Assembly (NCBI RefSeq): GCF_029525555.1
Contig: NZ_JAPDHZ010000003.1
Coordinates: 248,001 to 312,000 of the forward strand
Reading direction: 5' to 3'
Length of the DNA stretch: 64,000 bases
DNA from: Cohnella ginsengisoli
Lineage (GTDB): Bacteria; Bacillota; Bacilli; Paenibacillales; Paenibacillaceae
A program made the position numbers and the translations under genes. The notes under the pieces were generated by a model. That model was not told where the DNA came from, did not search any database, and was given only the letters and a program-made list of their open reading frames with translations. Of this stretch, positions 46,606 to 55,860 are shown in pieces (position 1 is the first letter of the stretch; every line of letters starts with the position of its first letter).

Positions 46606-46636
46606 GACCGGCGAGCGGGATCCCGCCGGAACTGCC

Positions 46637-47806
46637 TTATACTTCTTCGATGCCGACCCAGGCGCCGCGCTCGATCGACAGATCGACCGCTTCGAGCACC
46701 TCTTGGCAGCGCACGCCGTCCAGGAAAGTCGGCGCGAACGGGGAACCGGTCGCCATATGCTGCAGGAACTCGTACACGATGTGCACGAAGCCGTGCTCGT
46801 AGCCGATAATGTGACCGGTCGGCCACCAGTTGCCTGCGTATTTGTGCGACGGGTCGGTCGCGAGGATCGTCCGGAAGCCGGCCAGCTCGGGCTCGTCTTC
46901 GCGGAAGTAGACTTCGAGCTCGTTCAGGCGTTCCAGATCCCAGCGCAGCGTGCCCTTGCTGCCGTGGATTTCGAACGTATTGTGGTTTTTGCGGCCTGCC
47001 GCGAAGCGGGTGGCGATGAACATGCCCATCGCGCCGTTCTTGAAGTCGGCCAGGAAGCCGGTAGCGTCGTCTACGGTCACTTCGCCCATTTCGGACGTGC
47101 CCTTGCCCGACAAGCCGGACGTCGACGACGGGATCGGACGCTGCTTCACGAACGTCCGGCTGTGGCCGACGACGCGGTCGAACTCGCCGATCAGGAAGCG
47201 GGCGAGGTCGATGCTGTGGGCGTTCAGGTCGCCGTGCGTGCCGGAACCGGCCACTTCTTTCTTGAGACGCCATGCGAGCGGGGCCTCGGGATCGACCAGC
47301 CAGTCCTGCAGGTAGGTCGCGCGGTAGTGGTGGATCTCGCCGAGCTTGCCGCTTTCGATGATCTGCTTGGCCAGCTGCACGGCCGGCAGGAAACGGTAAT
47401 TAAAGCAAATGGCGTGCTTGACGCCCGCTTTTTCGGCGGCGTCCAGCATTTCGCGCGCGTCGGCCAGATTCAGCGCCAGCGGCTTTTCGCAGAAGACATG
47501 CTTGCCTGCCGCGATCGCAGCCAGCGCGATCTCCTTGTGGGCGTCGCTCGGCGCGTTGATGTCGATGAAGTCGATGTCGTCGCGCGCGACGAGCTTTTTC
47601 CAGTCGGTCTCGTAGCTTTCCCAGCCGAACTTGTCAGCCGCTTCTTTGACGCCCTGCTCATCCCGTCCGCAGATCGCCTTCATGACGACCGGCGCTTCGA
47701 GATCGAAGAACATGCCGACATCCTTGTACGCATGGCTGTGGGCTTTGCCCATGAACTTGTAGCCCACCATGCCGACGTTCAGCTTCTTGTCGTTTACGCC
47801 CACCAC
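46637..47806 (-). CDS. Gfo/Idh/MocA family sugar or polyol dehydrogenase
   Basis: This 389-residue oxidoreductase starts at GTG 47806, 13 bases inside the 3' end of the epimerase gene. The Rossmann fingerprint is NVGMVGYKFMGKAHSHAY; the catalytic Lys lies in HVFCEKPLALNLADA, typical of the family. The C-terminal half is the beta-sheet substrate domain (AVQLAKQIIESGKLGEIHHY). It should use NAD(P) to oxidise or reduce a sugar such as an inositol. The order dehydrogenase/epimerase resembles inositol-type clusters, but the substrate is unknown. Confidence 0.88.
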   Translation of the reverse strand: MVGVNDKKLNVGMVGYKFMGKAHSHAYKDVGMFFDLEAPVVMKAICGRDEQGVKEAADKFGWESYETDWKKLVARDDIDFIDINAPSDAHKEIALAAIAAGKHVFCEKPLALNLADAREMLDAAEKAGVKHAICFNYRFLPAVQLAKQIIESGKLGEIHHYRATYLQDWLVDPEAPLAWRLKKEVAGSGTHGDLNAHSIDLARFLIGEFDRVVGHSRTFVKQRPIPSSTSGLSGKGTSEMGEVTVDDATGFLADFKNGAMGMFIATRFAAGRKNHNTFEIHGSKGTLRWDLERLNELEVYFREDEPELAGFRTILATDPSHKYAGNWWPTGHIIGYEHGFVHIVYEFLQHMATGSPFAPTFLDGVRCQEVLEAVDLSIERGAWVGIEEV

Positions 47807-48756
47807 ATTTCACCCGCGCTTTCTTTCAGAATGAGGCCGTTCAGGAAGTTCGCGGCTTTGGTGAACCCTTCGTTCACGCTCATGATGCCGTCCTCGTGCT
47901 CGATGCTGATGACGCCGTCGTAGCCGACCAGGCGCAGCGTGCTGACGAGGTTCTTCCAAAACTCGTCGTCATGCCCGTAGCCGACCGTGCGGAAGACGAA
48001 CGAACGGTTCAGGATGTCGCCGTAGTGCTTCGTGTCGAGCACGCCGTTCAGGGCGGTGTTGCGCGCATCGATCTTCGTGTCCTTGGCGTGCACGTGGAAG
48101 ATCGAATCGCTGAGCGCCTTCACGCACTCGATCGGGTCCATGCCCTGCCAGAACAGGTGGGACGGGTCGAAGTTGACGCCGATATTGTCGCCGGCTTCGC
48201 GGCGGAGGCGCAGGGCGGTCTCGGTATTGTAGACAAGGAAGCCCGGGTGGGATTCGATCGCGACGCGCACGCCGTGCTTGCGGCAGAACGCGGATTGCTC
48301 TTTCCAATAAGGAATCGCGATTTCGTTCCACTGCCACTCGAGCACGGTGAGGAAGTCCGGCGGCCAAGGGCAAGTGACCCAGGACGGATATTTGGAATTC
48401 TCCGATTCGCCGGGGCAGCCGGAGAACGTGATGACGGTGTCGACGCCCAGCTTTTCAGCCAGTTGGACGGTAGCGACGAAGTCGTCGTGGTCAGACTTGG
48501 CAACGCTTGCATCGGGGTGCAACGGGTTGCCGTGCACGCTCAGCGCGCTGATCGTCATGCCGCGGGAATCGACCGCATTTTTGATGCGCGCGATCGCGGC
48601 TTCGTCATTCAGCACTTCCCGCGCGTTAACGTGCGCGGTGCCGGGAAAACCGCCGCAGCCGAGTTCGACGGCCTCGAGACCGGCGGCTTTGGCCGTATCC
48701 AGCGCGGCTTCGAGGTCCTGCTGGCCGAACAATACGAGAAAAACTCCCAATTTCAC
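47794..48756 (-). CDS. Sugar phosphate isomerase/epimerase (xylose isomerase-like TIM barrel)
   Basis: The barrel family (AP endonuclease 2/IolE-like) uses metal ions to isomerise keto sugars. GTG 48756 gives MKLGVFLVLFG, the usual beginning; TTG 48771 would add five residues. Metal and active-site blocks: GLEAVELGCGG, RVAIESHPGFLVYNTETA (Glu), GVNFDPSHLFWQGMDP (Asp, His), FHVHAKDTKID, and ISIEHEDG near the C-terminus. Its end overlaps the downstream dehydrogenase start, so both are co-translated. Confidence 0.86.
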   Translation of the reverse strand: MKLGVFLVLFGQQDLEAALDTAKAAGLEAVELGCGGFPGTAHVNAREVLNDEAAIARIKNAVDSRGMTISALSVHGNPLHPDASVAKSDHDDFVATVQLAEKLGVDTVITFSGCPGESENSKYPSWVTCPWPPDFLTVLEWQWNEIAIPYWKEQSAFCRKHGVRVAIESHPGFLVYNTETALRLRREAGDNIGVNFDPSHLFWQGMDPIECVKALSDSIFHVHAKDTKIDARNTALNGVLDTKHYGDILNRSFVFRTVGYGHDDEFWKNLVSTLRLVGYDGVISIEHEDGIMSVNEGFTKAANFLNGLILKESAGEMWWA

Positions 48757-48832
48757 GAGCGCTTCACCCAACCTTTCATAATTAGAGGTCCATAATGTCT
48801 TTGTTTATCCAGCAAACTTAGTTACAGGAACA

Positions 48833-48885
48833 GTCGCCGGAAGTCATCTCTGTTTTGCGAGAAAACGGAGATGGCTTCCGGCGAC
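48833..48885. repeat. Long inverted repeat upstream of the epimerase operon
   Basis: GTCGCCGGAAGTCATCTCTG (left arm start, 48833) pairs with the right arm ending at 48885 in a 24-bp stem with two mismatches and a 5-base loop. No T-tract follows on either strand. It lies between the epimerase start and the end of the second dehydrogenase gene. Confidence 0.6.
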
Positions 48886-48901
48886 GCGGTGGAAAACGGT
48901 A

Positions 48902-48913
48902 CTAACGCGTTAG
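48902..48913. promoter_or_regulatory. 12-bp palindrome CTAACGCGTTAG, possible operator
   Basis: A perfect palindrome lies 146-157 bases upstream of the epimerase start. LacI/GntR-type operators have this shape; binding is not shown. Confidence 0.35.
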
Positions 48914-48936
48914 AACGGTGTGCTTAAAACAAAGCC

Positions 48937-50007
48937 TTAAGCGAAGGAAATCGCTTGTCCCTTGTTCGCGGATTCGTAGATCGCTTCGAGAATCTGCTGC
49001 ACCACATAGCCTTGGCGAGCGGTGACGACCGGCGCTTGATCGTTCAGGATCGCGTCGATCCAGGCGCGCGCCTCGCGTTCGGCCGAGTCGCTCGGCATCG
49101 ACGGATCGAACTGGTTGCCGAGCAGAATCTCCTTCGTGTAAAGCTGGCCGTGCTCCTCGCCGTTGACGCGCAGGCCGCCCTTCATGTCCGCGCCGGCTTT
49201 GGAGCCGTGCAGCGTCACCTTCGCCTCGTCGATGTCGAGCGTGTTAAGCGCCCAGCTGGATTCGACCCATACGGTCGCGCCGCTTTTCATCGTGATCATG
49301 GCAAACGCCGAATCCTCGACCGTGAACGCCTCCGGATTCCAGTTGCCCCAGGCGTTGGCCGGGCTGCCCTGCTCGGCGAGCTTGCGGTAGGTCGTCCCGA
49401 GCACCGTCTTCGGCTCGTAGTTGTCCATCATCCACAGCGCCAGGTCGAGCGCATGCGTACCGATATCGATCAGCGGGCCTCCGCCCTGCTTTTCCAGATC
49501 GAGGAATACGCCCCACGTCGGCACCGCGCGGCGGCGGATCGCATGGGCCTTGGCCAGATAAACCTCTCCGAGCTCGCCGCCGCGGCAGGCCGCATACAGC
49601 CAGCGGCTGTCCGCGCGATAGCGGTTCTGATAGGCGATGCTCAGCTTGCGGCCAGTGCGCTCGGACACTTCCAGCATGCGCTGGGCGTCTGCGGACGTCT
49701 TCGCCATCGGCTTTTCGCAGAGCACGTGCTTGCCCGCTTCCATCGCGGCGATGGAAATCTCGGCATGCGTATCGTTCGGGGTGCACACGTGCACGACGTG
49801 GACGTCGGGATCCGCAAGCAGCGCCTGCACATTGTCGTATACGCGCGCGTCCGGCGTGCCGAATTTGTTCTTGGCGTCGTGCGCCCGTTCTTGGGATACG
49901 TCGAAAAACGCGGTTATTTTAGCTTCGGGGATCTTGGCGAGCGACGGCAGGTGCTTGCCGAAGGCAATGCCTCCGCAGCCGATCATGCCCACGTGCACTT
50001 GACTCAA
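48937..50007 (-). CDS. Gfo/Idh/MocA family dehydrogenase
   Basis: This 356-residue paralog of the gene at 46637-47806 starts at TTG 50007 (GGAGG eight bases upstream). The Rossmann motif is VGMIGCGGIAFGKHLPSL and the catalytic Lys block is HVLCEKPMAKTSADAQRML; GGPLIDIGTHALDLALWMMD carries the conserved His. Divergent from an AraC gene that probably controls it. Substrate unknown. Confidence 0.9.
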   Translation of the reverse strand: MSQVHVGMIGCGGIAFGKHLPSLAKIPEAKITAFFDVSQERAHDAKNKFGTPDARVYDNVQALLADPDVHVVHVCTPNDTHAEISIAAMEAGKHVLCEKPMAKTSADAQRMLEVSERTGRKLSIAYQNRYRADSRWLYAACRGGELGEVYLAKAHAIRRRAVPTWGVFLDLEKQGGGPLIDIGTHALDLALWMMDNYEPKTVLGTTYRKLAEQGSPANAWGNWNPEAFTVEDSAFAMITMKSGATVWVESSWALNTLDIDEAKVTLHGSKAGADMKGGLRVNGEEHGQLYTKEILLGNQFDPSMPSDSAEREARAWIDAILNDQAPVVTARQGYVVQQILEAIYESANKGQAISFA

Positions 50008-50131
50008 AAGGTTGTCCTCCTTGAATGTTCGCGCTGATAGAACTACAATTCAAGTATATCATTCATCCAACGGATTCCCATGTGCAATGGTGCGCGGTCG
50101 TTATGCGATTTTGGTCAGGAGGCCACCCGGC

Positions 50132-51002
50132 ATGCAGGCAAGACAGGAGAAAATCGAATACGAGAATCCGCTGCTCTCGATCAAGGTATGGCAGGCGATG
50201 CGCCAGGCCGACCTGCTCTACGGCTGGCACCACCATCCCGAATGCGAGCTGCTGCTCGTCCAAAGCGGACGTCTCGACGTCGAAGTGAACGGCGAGACGC
50301 ATGTCATGGGCGAAGGCGACGTCGTCGTGCTCGGCAGCTCGCAGCTTCACCGCGATCGTAGCTACGGAGACGCCCAGGTGCAGTATCTCGTGCTGCAGTT
50401 CGATCTCCAGGCCTTTTTTGACCAGAGCACGATCTCTTACTTGCAATACTTCAACGAGACGAAGGTCCCGCTCAGCGCCATGAACTACCTGTTCAAGGAA
50501 AACCCCATCGCGCGGCGCGAAGCGGCCGCCTGCATCGCGGAGATCTACGAGGAAGCGCGGCGCAAGGAAGCGGGCTACGAGCTGGCGGTCAATCTGCTGA
50601 TCAAAAAAATACTGCTCGTCATGATCCGTCACGACAAAATGGGGCTGCTCGCGGGACAGGACCGCGTCGAACGCATCCGGCTGAGGCCCGTGCTCGACTA
50701 CGTGGAGTCCGGCATTACCGGGCGCGTTACCGTCGAAGACGCCTGCCGGCTGGCGAACATGAGCTATTATTATTTCGTGAAGTTTTTTAAAAAGTCGATG
50801 GGCATCTCGTTCACCGAATACGTCAACTTCCGCAAGATCAAGACCGCCGAGCAGCTGCTGCTCACCCGCGATCTCAGCGTCAGCGAGGTCGGCGATCGCA
50901 TCGGGATGCCGAACATGGCCCATTTCTACAAGATGTTCAAGCGGTTCAACCACTGCTCGCCCAAGGAGTTCCAGCGCAAGATGCTGGCTTGGGGGGAGGT
51001 AA
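50132..51002 (+). CDS. AraC family transcriptional regulator (probable frame break at 3' end)
   Basis: ATG 50132 has GGAGG nine bases upstream; codons at 50012 and 50087 are also in frame. An N-terminal cupin (HHHPECELLLVQSGRLDVEV) and two C-terminal helix-turn-helix units (ACRLANMSYYYFVKFFKKSM; VGDRIGMPNMAHFYKMFKRF) are intact. As written the frame goes on to 51058, across a terminator hairpin and into the convergent rsgA end. If G6 at 50991-50996 has one base too many, the protein ends LAWGR at 51002 (289 residues), before the hairpin; that is my preferred reading. Divergent from the second dehydrogenase. Confidence 0.83.
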
Positions 51003-51018
51003 CCCAAGCCAACCGACA

Positions 51019-51056
51019 AGTCCCCGCCGGACCCGACCGCGCGGGGATTTCATTTT
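51019..51056 (+). terminator. Terminator between AraC and rsgA
   Basis: TCCCCGC (51021-51027) pairs with GCGGGGA (51041-51047) and is followed by TTTCATTTT. Its place inside the written AraC reading frame supports an earlier AraC stop. Confidence 0.7.
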
Positions 51057-52180
51057 AATCCTCGACCTCATGCACGCGCATGCTTTTTTGCTTCATGCCG
51101 CCTGCAGCCGGCTTGCCGCCTCGCGCTGCCGCCTCCTTGGCGACACGTTTGCCTGCTCGCCGCTCCTTCTGCGCGAGACGCGCCAGCTCCCGCTCGGTCT
51201 TGCGGTAGTTCGCGTAGCGCGCCGGGTCGAGCTCGCCGCCGCTTAACGCCTCCCGCACGGCGCAGCCTTGCTCGGCCTCGTGCCTGCAATCGCGAAACCG
51301 GCACGACGCCGCCAGCGCTTCGATATCCGAGAACGTCGCCTGCCAGCCGTCCTCCGATTCCCATAGCTGCAGCTCCCGCATGCCCGGCGTGTCGAGCCAT
51401 ACCGCGCCCGAGGGCAGCACGAACAACTCTCGGTGCGTCGTCGTATGGCGGCCTCGGGCATCGTCTTCGCGGATGCCTTGTACGGCTTGCCGGCTTTCGC
51501 CGGCAAGCCAGTTAAGCAGCGTGGACTTGCCTACGCCCGACGAGCCCGTCGCGCCTACCGTCGCCCCCGGCACAAGGAACGGAGCCAGCGCATCGCGCCC
51601 CAGGTCCTGCAGTGCGCTTATCGGGAAGACCGGCAGCTCCGGCGCGATGGCCCTCGCTTCCCGGACATACCTCTCCGGCTCTTCGCACAGGTCTGCCTTC
51701 GTCAGCAGCAGCACCGGCCTCGCGCCTCCATCTTGCACGGCGATCAGATAGCGTTCGATGCGGCGCAGATTCCAATCCTCGTTCAGCGAGACGACGATAA
51801 ACACCGTATCGATATTCGCGCCGATGATCTGCTCGTCCGGACGGCTGCCCGCCGCCCGGCGCACGATCGACGTCCGTCTCGGCAGCAGCGCATGGATGAC
51901 GGCGTGCGAGTCGCCGTCCGGCAGCTCCGCCGCGACCCAGTCCCCGACAGCGGGATAATCCCCCCGGCGTCGCCGCGATAAAAGCGAATTTGCCGGACAC
52001 CTCGGCGAGTCTGTCTCCCCAAGGCGCCGCGATGCGGTACTGATGGCTGAATTGCGCGACGACGCGAGCCGGGGCGAGCTTCTTGCCCGTCGGCGGCAGC
52101 GCCGCATATTCCTTGTCCCGCGCTGCGTCCCAGCCGTAAATCTCCATTTCCGGCCAAGCGGTTTTTGTATATTCGTTCAT
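51055..52180 (-). CDS. rsgA: Ribosome small-subunit-dependent GTPase A (frame broken)
   Basis: RsgA is a circularly permuted GTPase that helps 30S maturation. An OB-like N-terminal part (KKLAPARVVAQFSHQYRIAA) is followed by the permuted G-motifs: LLLTKADLC (NKxD-like, TKAD), GSSGVGKSTLLNWLAG (P-loop), DTPGMREL; then a zinc domain (CRFRDCRHEAEQGCAV). The C6 run at 51960-51965 has one base too many; repair joins FAFIAATPG to DYPAVGDWVAAELPD and gives 374 residues. Start ATG 52180. The C-terminus is Lys/Arg-rich and longer than usual. Confidence 0.9.
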
Positions 52181-52379
52181 TCGTTCGATAACCCCTTAGA
52201 AGTTTAATTTGATTTTTCGGCCAAAACAGTAAACCATCAAAACACAAAATAGCCCCAGGTCCCCCTGCGGCCGGACGGTCTCCCTCAGACGAGGCAAAGC
52301 GCGACGACAACCGCCGTGCCTACCCGTCTGCCCGTGCAGTCAAAGGCGACCGTACGGGCGGGGAGCTTCCGTTCACAAC

Positions 52380-52412
52380 AAAAAAACCGCGGGGACCGGT
52401 CGGTCTCCGCGG
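52380..52412 (-). terminator. Strong terminator after the 25-residue ORF
   Basis: CCGCGGAGACCG and CGGTCCCCGCGG (minus strand, 52401-52412 and 52387-52398) form a 12-bp stem with one mismatch and a two-base loop, followed by seven T. Confidence 0.85.
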
Positions 52413-52441
52413 CAGCCGGCCATGATGGCCGAAAAAAAGGC

Positions 52442-52519
52442 TTAGTCTCCCAAGCCGGCTCCGTTCGAGACCGATGCATACGCGACGGACGACAGCACAA
52501 TCAGCGCTACGTTGGACAT
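52442..52519 (-). CDS. Putative micro-protein, 25 residues
   Basis: ATG 52519 has GGAGG about 10 bases upstream and the frame ends TAA at 52442, 30 bases before a strong terminator. The product is a hydrophobic peptide (NVALIVLSSVAYASVSNGAG) ending in Leu-Gly-Asp. The combination of Shine-Dalgarno, short frame and terminator looks like an independent gene, but there is no recognised family; it could be a spore or membrane micro-protein. It lies upstream of rsgA on the same strand. Confidence 0.45.
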   Translation of the reverse strand: MSNVALIVLSSVAYASVSNGAGLGD

Positions 52520-52722
52520 ATTACATCAGCCTCCCTCTTCATAGATGGTTCATATTATAGACAGCCCGGCAATAAATTGTCAATCCATAATCAAGCTTGT
52601 ACGCCAGCTTTCGCCAGAAACGACAATCCATCGCGGTCAAGATCCCTCCTGACGACCGTCATTCGTCCCAGACCATACGCGCGCTTCGCTGGCACGGGTC
52701 AACGACTTTTTTTCCTTTCATA

Positions 52723-53837
52723 CCACTATCCCATTGAATCAGCCGCCAGCTTTTAACCTTGCCGCGCACTTAAAGTACTTGAAATGAGAACAAGCGTTCG
52801 TTATAATGGCAAAAAAAGGTCCTCGGGAGGCGCGCCATGCCAGTTGAAGCCGATACTTATGCGCAGTTTTGCCAACGTTTCTCGTCGGATGCCGCTTGCG
52901 CGCATGCGCTATTTGCGCTTCGCTGGCCCGAAGGATTCCGTTGCCCGGCCTGTCGCTGCAGCCGTTTCTCGCTCATTCGAACCCGGAGACTTCCGCTGTA
53001 TCAGTGCGCCTCGTGCCGTCGCCAGACTTCCATTATTTCCGGCACGATCATGGAAGGAAGCCGCACGCCGCTGCCGCGTTGGTTTCAGGCGATGTTCCTG
53101 CTCTCTCAATCGTGCGGCATCAGCGCGCTTCGTTTAGCCGACATTATTACGGTCACCTATAAGACGGCTTGGCACATGGCGCACAAGATCAGGTTTGCCC
53201 TCCAATCCGCAGAAGCTTCGGACCTCATCGATGCCGATTTTAGGCTCGATGCCTTTTATTATGGCTCCCCCCCTCTATCAGGACGCCCAGCAGCCGCTAT
53301 TGATCGGCGCCTCCTTGAACGACCAGGAGCAGCCAGATCATGTCGTTCTTCATCAACCGGAGCCTTCGCATGTCGACCCAGTTTCTAGGAGAGTGCTGGC
53401 ATCGGGCTATCATGCCTTCTCCCGAGAGCATGCCAAACCGCACGCCGTACCTTCGAGCGATCGCTATGGGAAGCTGCATGGCGCTATATTCCCGATTGCG
53501 AAGACCGTATGCGCATGGCTGAACGATACCTTCAACGGTATCGGCGCCAAGCATTTACAAGCGTATTTGGACGAGTTTGCGTTCCGGCTGAACAAGCGAT
53601 TGCAATCCGCTTCCGCCCTGCTTCCCTTATTGCACTGGTGCTCGGTCACCCGCGCCATCCAATACGACGAGCTCACTAGACCGAAGCCCCTACTTGCTGT
53701 GCCATGGATCTATTTCGGCAGCAGGTCCCGTTGGAAAGGCCATCATATGAGCAGATGGGGAGCGTAAGCAACGCAATTTTAAAAATAGTATGCGCACCTC
53801 TACTCTCGCAACTCAAACTGAGCCGATGGGATAATGG
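52723..53837 (+). mobile_element. IS1595-like insertion sequence
   Basis: The element is about 1.1 kb with one transposase gene. Imperfect terminal inverted repeats are CCACTATCCCATTGAATCAG (52723-52742) and, reversed, CCATTATCCCATCGGCTCAG (53818-53837); 16 of 20 positions agree. I could not see a clear target-site duplication. Its ends match those of the MITE at 24545-24618. Confidence 0.7.
52837..53767 (+). CDS. IS1595 family transposase (frame broken)
   Basis: The protein begins at ATG 52837 with a transposase zinc ribbon (WPEGFRCPACRC ... CASCRRQTSII), then the helical LPRWFQAMFLLSQSCGISAL and the start of the DDE-like nuclease domain (SDLIDADFRLDAFYYGS). The C7 run at 53267-53273 has one base extra; repair joins FYYGSPLYQDAQQPLLIGAS to the rest, which contains the catalytic-domain text FNGIGAKHLQAYLDEFAFRL, 309 residues. 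If the break is real the IS is inactive. The AYLDEFAFRLNKR end is typical of the IS1595/ISXO2 group. Confidence 0.82.
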
Positions 53838-54014
53838 GATTAAATAATAAATAAGGATATATATCCCTGCCAATCCCCTTGTATTTGACCCTCGGCATGA
53901 AGTTTAGCGTTAAGAATTCGTACTTTCGACCCGATTTCGCTATCTTGCGAAACCTTTTATCGAGAGAAGGCGTTTAACCTAAACGTAATAGAACATCATG
54001 GATGAGGTGGAGAA

Positions 54015-55523
54015 TTGAAACAGATCGGCTTCTTTGTACTGCTCGCAGCATTATTCTTCTGTTTTTCGTTCGCCGGACAAGCCAGCGCCCAGTCCTCCAG
54101 GGCAACCATCATACTGGACGGACAATCTCTGTCACTCCAGAAGAAAGACAAGGTCGAAATCGTTAAAGGCAGCGTCATGGTTCCCATCCGCGTCATTGCC
54201 GAAAATCTGGGCCTGCTCGTCACCTGGAACCCCTCCGACAAGCTGGTGAAGATCTGGTCCGGCAGCGGCGATATCAAGCTGACGATCGGCAGTTCGACCG
54301 CCAGCGTCGGCGACGCTAAAGTCAAACTGAACGCCCCTCCCGTTATTCGCTCAGGCACGACGCTCGTCCCGCTCCGCTTCGTCGGCGAATCCGCCGGACT
54401 CGACATCGGCTGGGACAACGCCAAGAAGGTGGTGACCTTGACAACGTCCCAACCTTCGGAGCCATGGCTGCCGCCTTCGCCTACGCCATCGGCGACGCCG
54501 TCTCCTTCGCCCGCGCCGACGCCATCGCCAGAGCCAACGCCGACGCCCGCTCCCGGAACTTCCCCGACGCCATCGCCGTCTCCCGCGGCTGGCGGTCAGA
54601 TCAAAGGGATCGGCTGGAGCGACGGCAGGTTAGCCATTTCGTTCATCGGCAGCCTCATCCCTAAAACGTATGCGGCCGCCAACCTGTCGCGTATCGTAGT
54701 CGAGCTTCCGAACACGTCGTTCGACCCAGCATTTTCGACGCTGCAGTCTTACGATACGGCAACCCAATCGGGCGAATTCGCGATCTCGGACGGTTCGAAC
54801 GCGACCCATGTCAAATATGCCGTCACCGACGACGCTTCCAAGACCGTCACCATCACGCTGGACCTGACGGCGGATATGCCTTATTCGGCTTATCAAGAGA
54901 CCGATGTCGAGTCGAACGTATATGTCGTCGACCTGAAGCCGACCGCGACGCCGACGCCGCCTCCCGTCAATCCGAACAACGGCAAAAAGATCGTCGTCAT
55001 CGATCCCGGTCACGGCGATGGAGACCCGGGCGGCATCGGCGCCACGAAAAAGCAGGAAAAGTCGTTTAATCTGTCGCTAGCGCTTAAGGTGGAGAAGCTG
55101 CTGAAGAAGCAGTCGGCCTTCCAAGTCGTGCTGACCCGACATGACGATACCTTTATCCCGTTGTCCGACCGTGCGACGATCGCGAACAAAGCCGACGCGG
55201 ACGCCTTCGTCTCGATCCACGCTAACATCGCGCCAGGCAAACCGACCGTTCGCGGCACGGAGACTTATTATTACACGGGAAGCGGCAAGACCCTCGCGAA
55301 CGTCATGCACAAGCATCTGGTTCAAGCGACCGGCTTCAACGACCGCAAGGTCAAATACGCGAGCTATAAGGTATTGCGCGAGACGGACATGCCCGCCACG
55401 CTGCTCGAAGTCGGGTTTTTGTCCAACGCCACGGAAGAATCGATTTTGTTCAGCGACAGTTTCCAGAACCGCGTCGCCCAGGCGATCGTGGACGGACTGA
55501 AGGACTACTTCGGCGTCAAGTAA
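54015..55523 (+). CDS. N-acetylmuramoyl-L-alanine amidase with stalk, AMIN and amidase_3 domains
   Basis: This secreted cell-wall hydrolase cuts the amide bond between muramic acid and the stem peptide. It starts at TTG 54015 (GGAG just upstream) with a signal peptide to about residue 26. Residues about 27-150: copper amine oxidase-like stalk (VKGSVMVPIRVIAENLG). A Pro/Thr/Ser/Ala linker with repeated SPTP and TPSP follows. About 195-310: AMIN domain. About 325-500: amidase_3 with VIDPGHGDGDPGGIGA (zinc His), DRATIANKADADAFVSIHAN (second His) and LLEVGFLSN (catalytic Glu). 502 residues, intact. Confidence 0.93.
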   Translation: MKQIGFFVLLAALFFCFSFAGQASAQSSRATIILDGQSLSLQKKDKVEIVKGSVMVPIRVIAENLGLLVTWNPSDKLVKIWSGSGDIKLTIGSSTASVGDAKVKLNAPPVIRSGTTLVPLRFVGESAGLDIGWDNAKKVVTLTTSQPSEPWLPPSPTPSATPSPSPAPTPSPEPTPTPAPGTSPTPSPSPAAGGQIKGIGWSDGRLAISFIGSLIPKTYAAANLSRIVVELPNTSFDPAFSTLQSYDTATQSGEFAISDGSNATHVKYAVTDDASKTVTITLDLTADMPYSAYQETDVESNVYVVDLKPTATPTPPPVNPNNGKKIVVIDPGHGDGDPGGIGATKKQEKSFNLSLALKVEKLLKKQSAFQVVLTRHDDTFIPLSDRATIANKADADAFVSIHANIAPGKPTVRGTETYYYTGSGKTLANVMHKHLVQATGFNDRKVKYASYKVLRETDMPATLLEVGFLSNATEESILFSDSFQNRVAQAIVDGLKDYFGVK

Positions 55524-55662
55524 TAAACATTCCGTAAAGACCCATCGGCTAACACTCACCTTTTTATTGCGGAAATAGGCGAATGGACAGTCCGATTCAG
55601 CAACAACACATATATTAGGGGTGTGGAAGTCACCACAATCCAAAACCTCGGAGGTGTAGCAA

Positions 55663-55764
55663 ATGAGCGGAGTAGCTGGCGGTTACGGCGGCGGAGCAGC
55701 GTTCGTCCTCGTCCTCTTCATTCTTCTCGTAATCATTCTGCGTGCGGGCATCGGCCTGTACTAA
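55663..55764 (+). CDS. YjcZ family sporulation micro-protein
   Basis: The 33-residue product has a Gly/Tyr-rich start (SGVAGGYGGG) and one helix (AAFVLVLFILLVIILR) ending in GIGLY, the form of YjcZ/SscA-type small proteins of sporeformers. ATG 55663 has GGAGGTG six bases upstream, and a terminator follows. Expression in sporulation is expected from family knowledge. Confidence 0.88.
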   Translation: MSGVAGGYGGGAAFVLVLFILLVIILRAGIGLY

Positions 55765-55796
55765 GAGCTCTTGCCTCTAGCAATTCCTCCTGCTGT

Positions 55797-55829
55797 CCCG
55801 CTGCGCCCCTGGCGCGGCGGGCCTTTTTT
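55797..55829 (+). terminator. Terminator of the YjcZ gene
   Basis: CCCGCTGCGCC (55797-55807) pairs with GGCGCGGCGGG (55811-55821) apart from one mismatch, followed by CCTTTTTT. It also faces the convergent MFS gene. Confidence 0.85.
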
Positions 55830-55860
55830 GCGATTGCACGCATGTAATCGACTCGTGCCT

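Noticed and set aside
54470..54600. Repetitive CCG/TCG-rich DNA in the amidase gene as a CRISPR or regulatory repeat
   Set aside because: It is the in-frame Pro/Thr/Ser linker of the amidase; units are irregular hexamers with no spacers.
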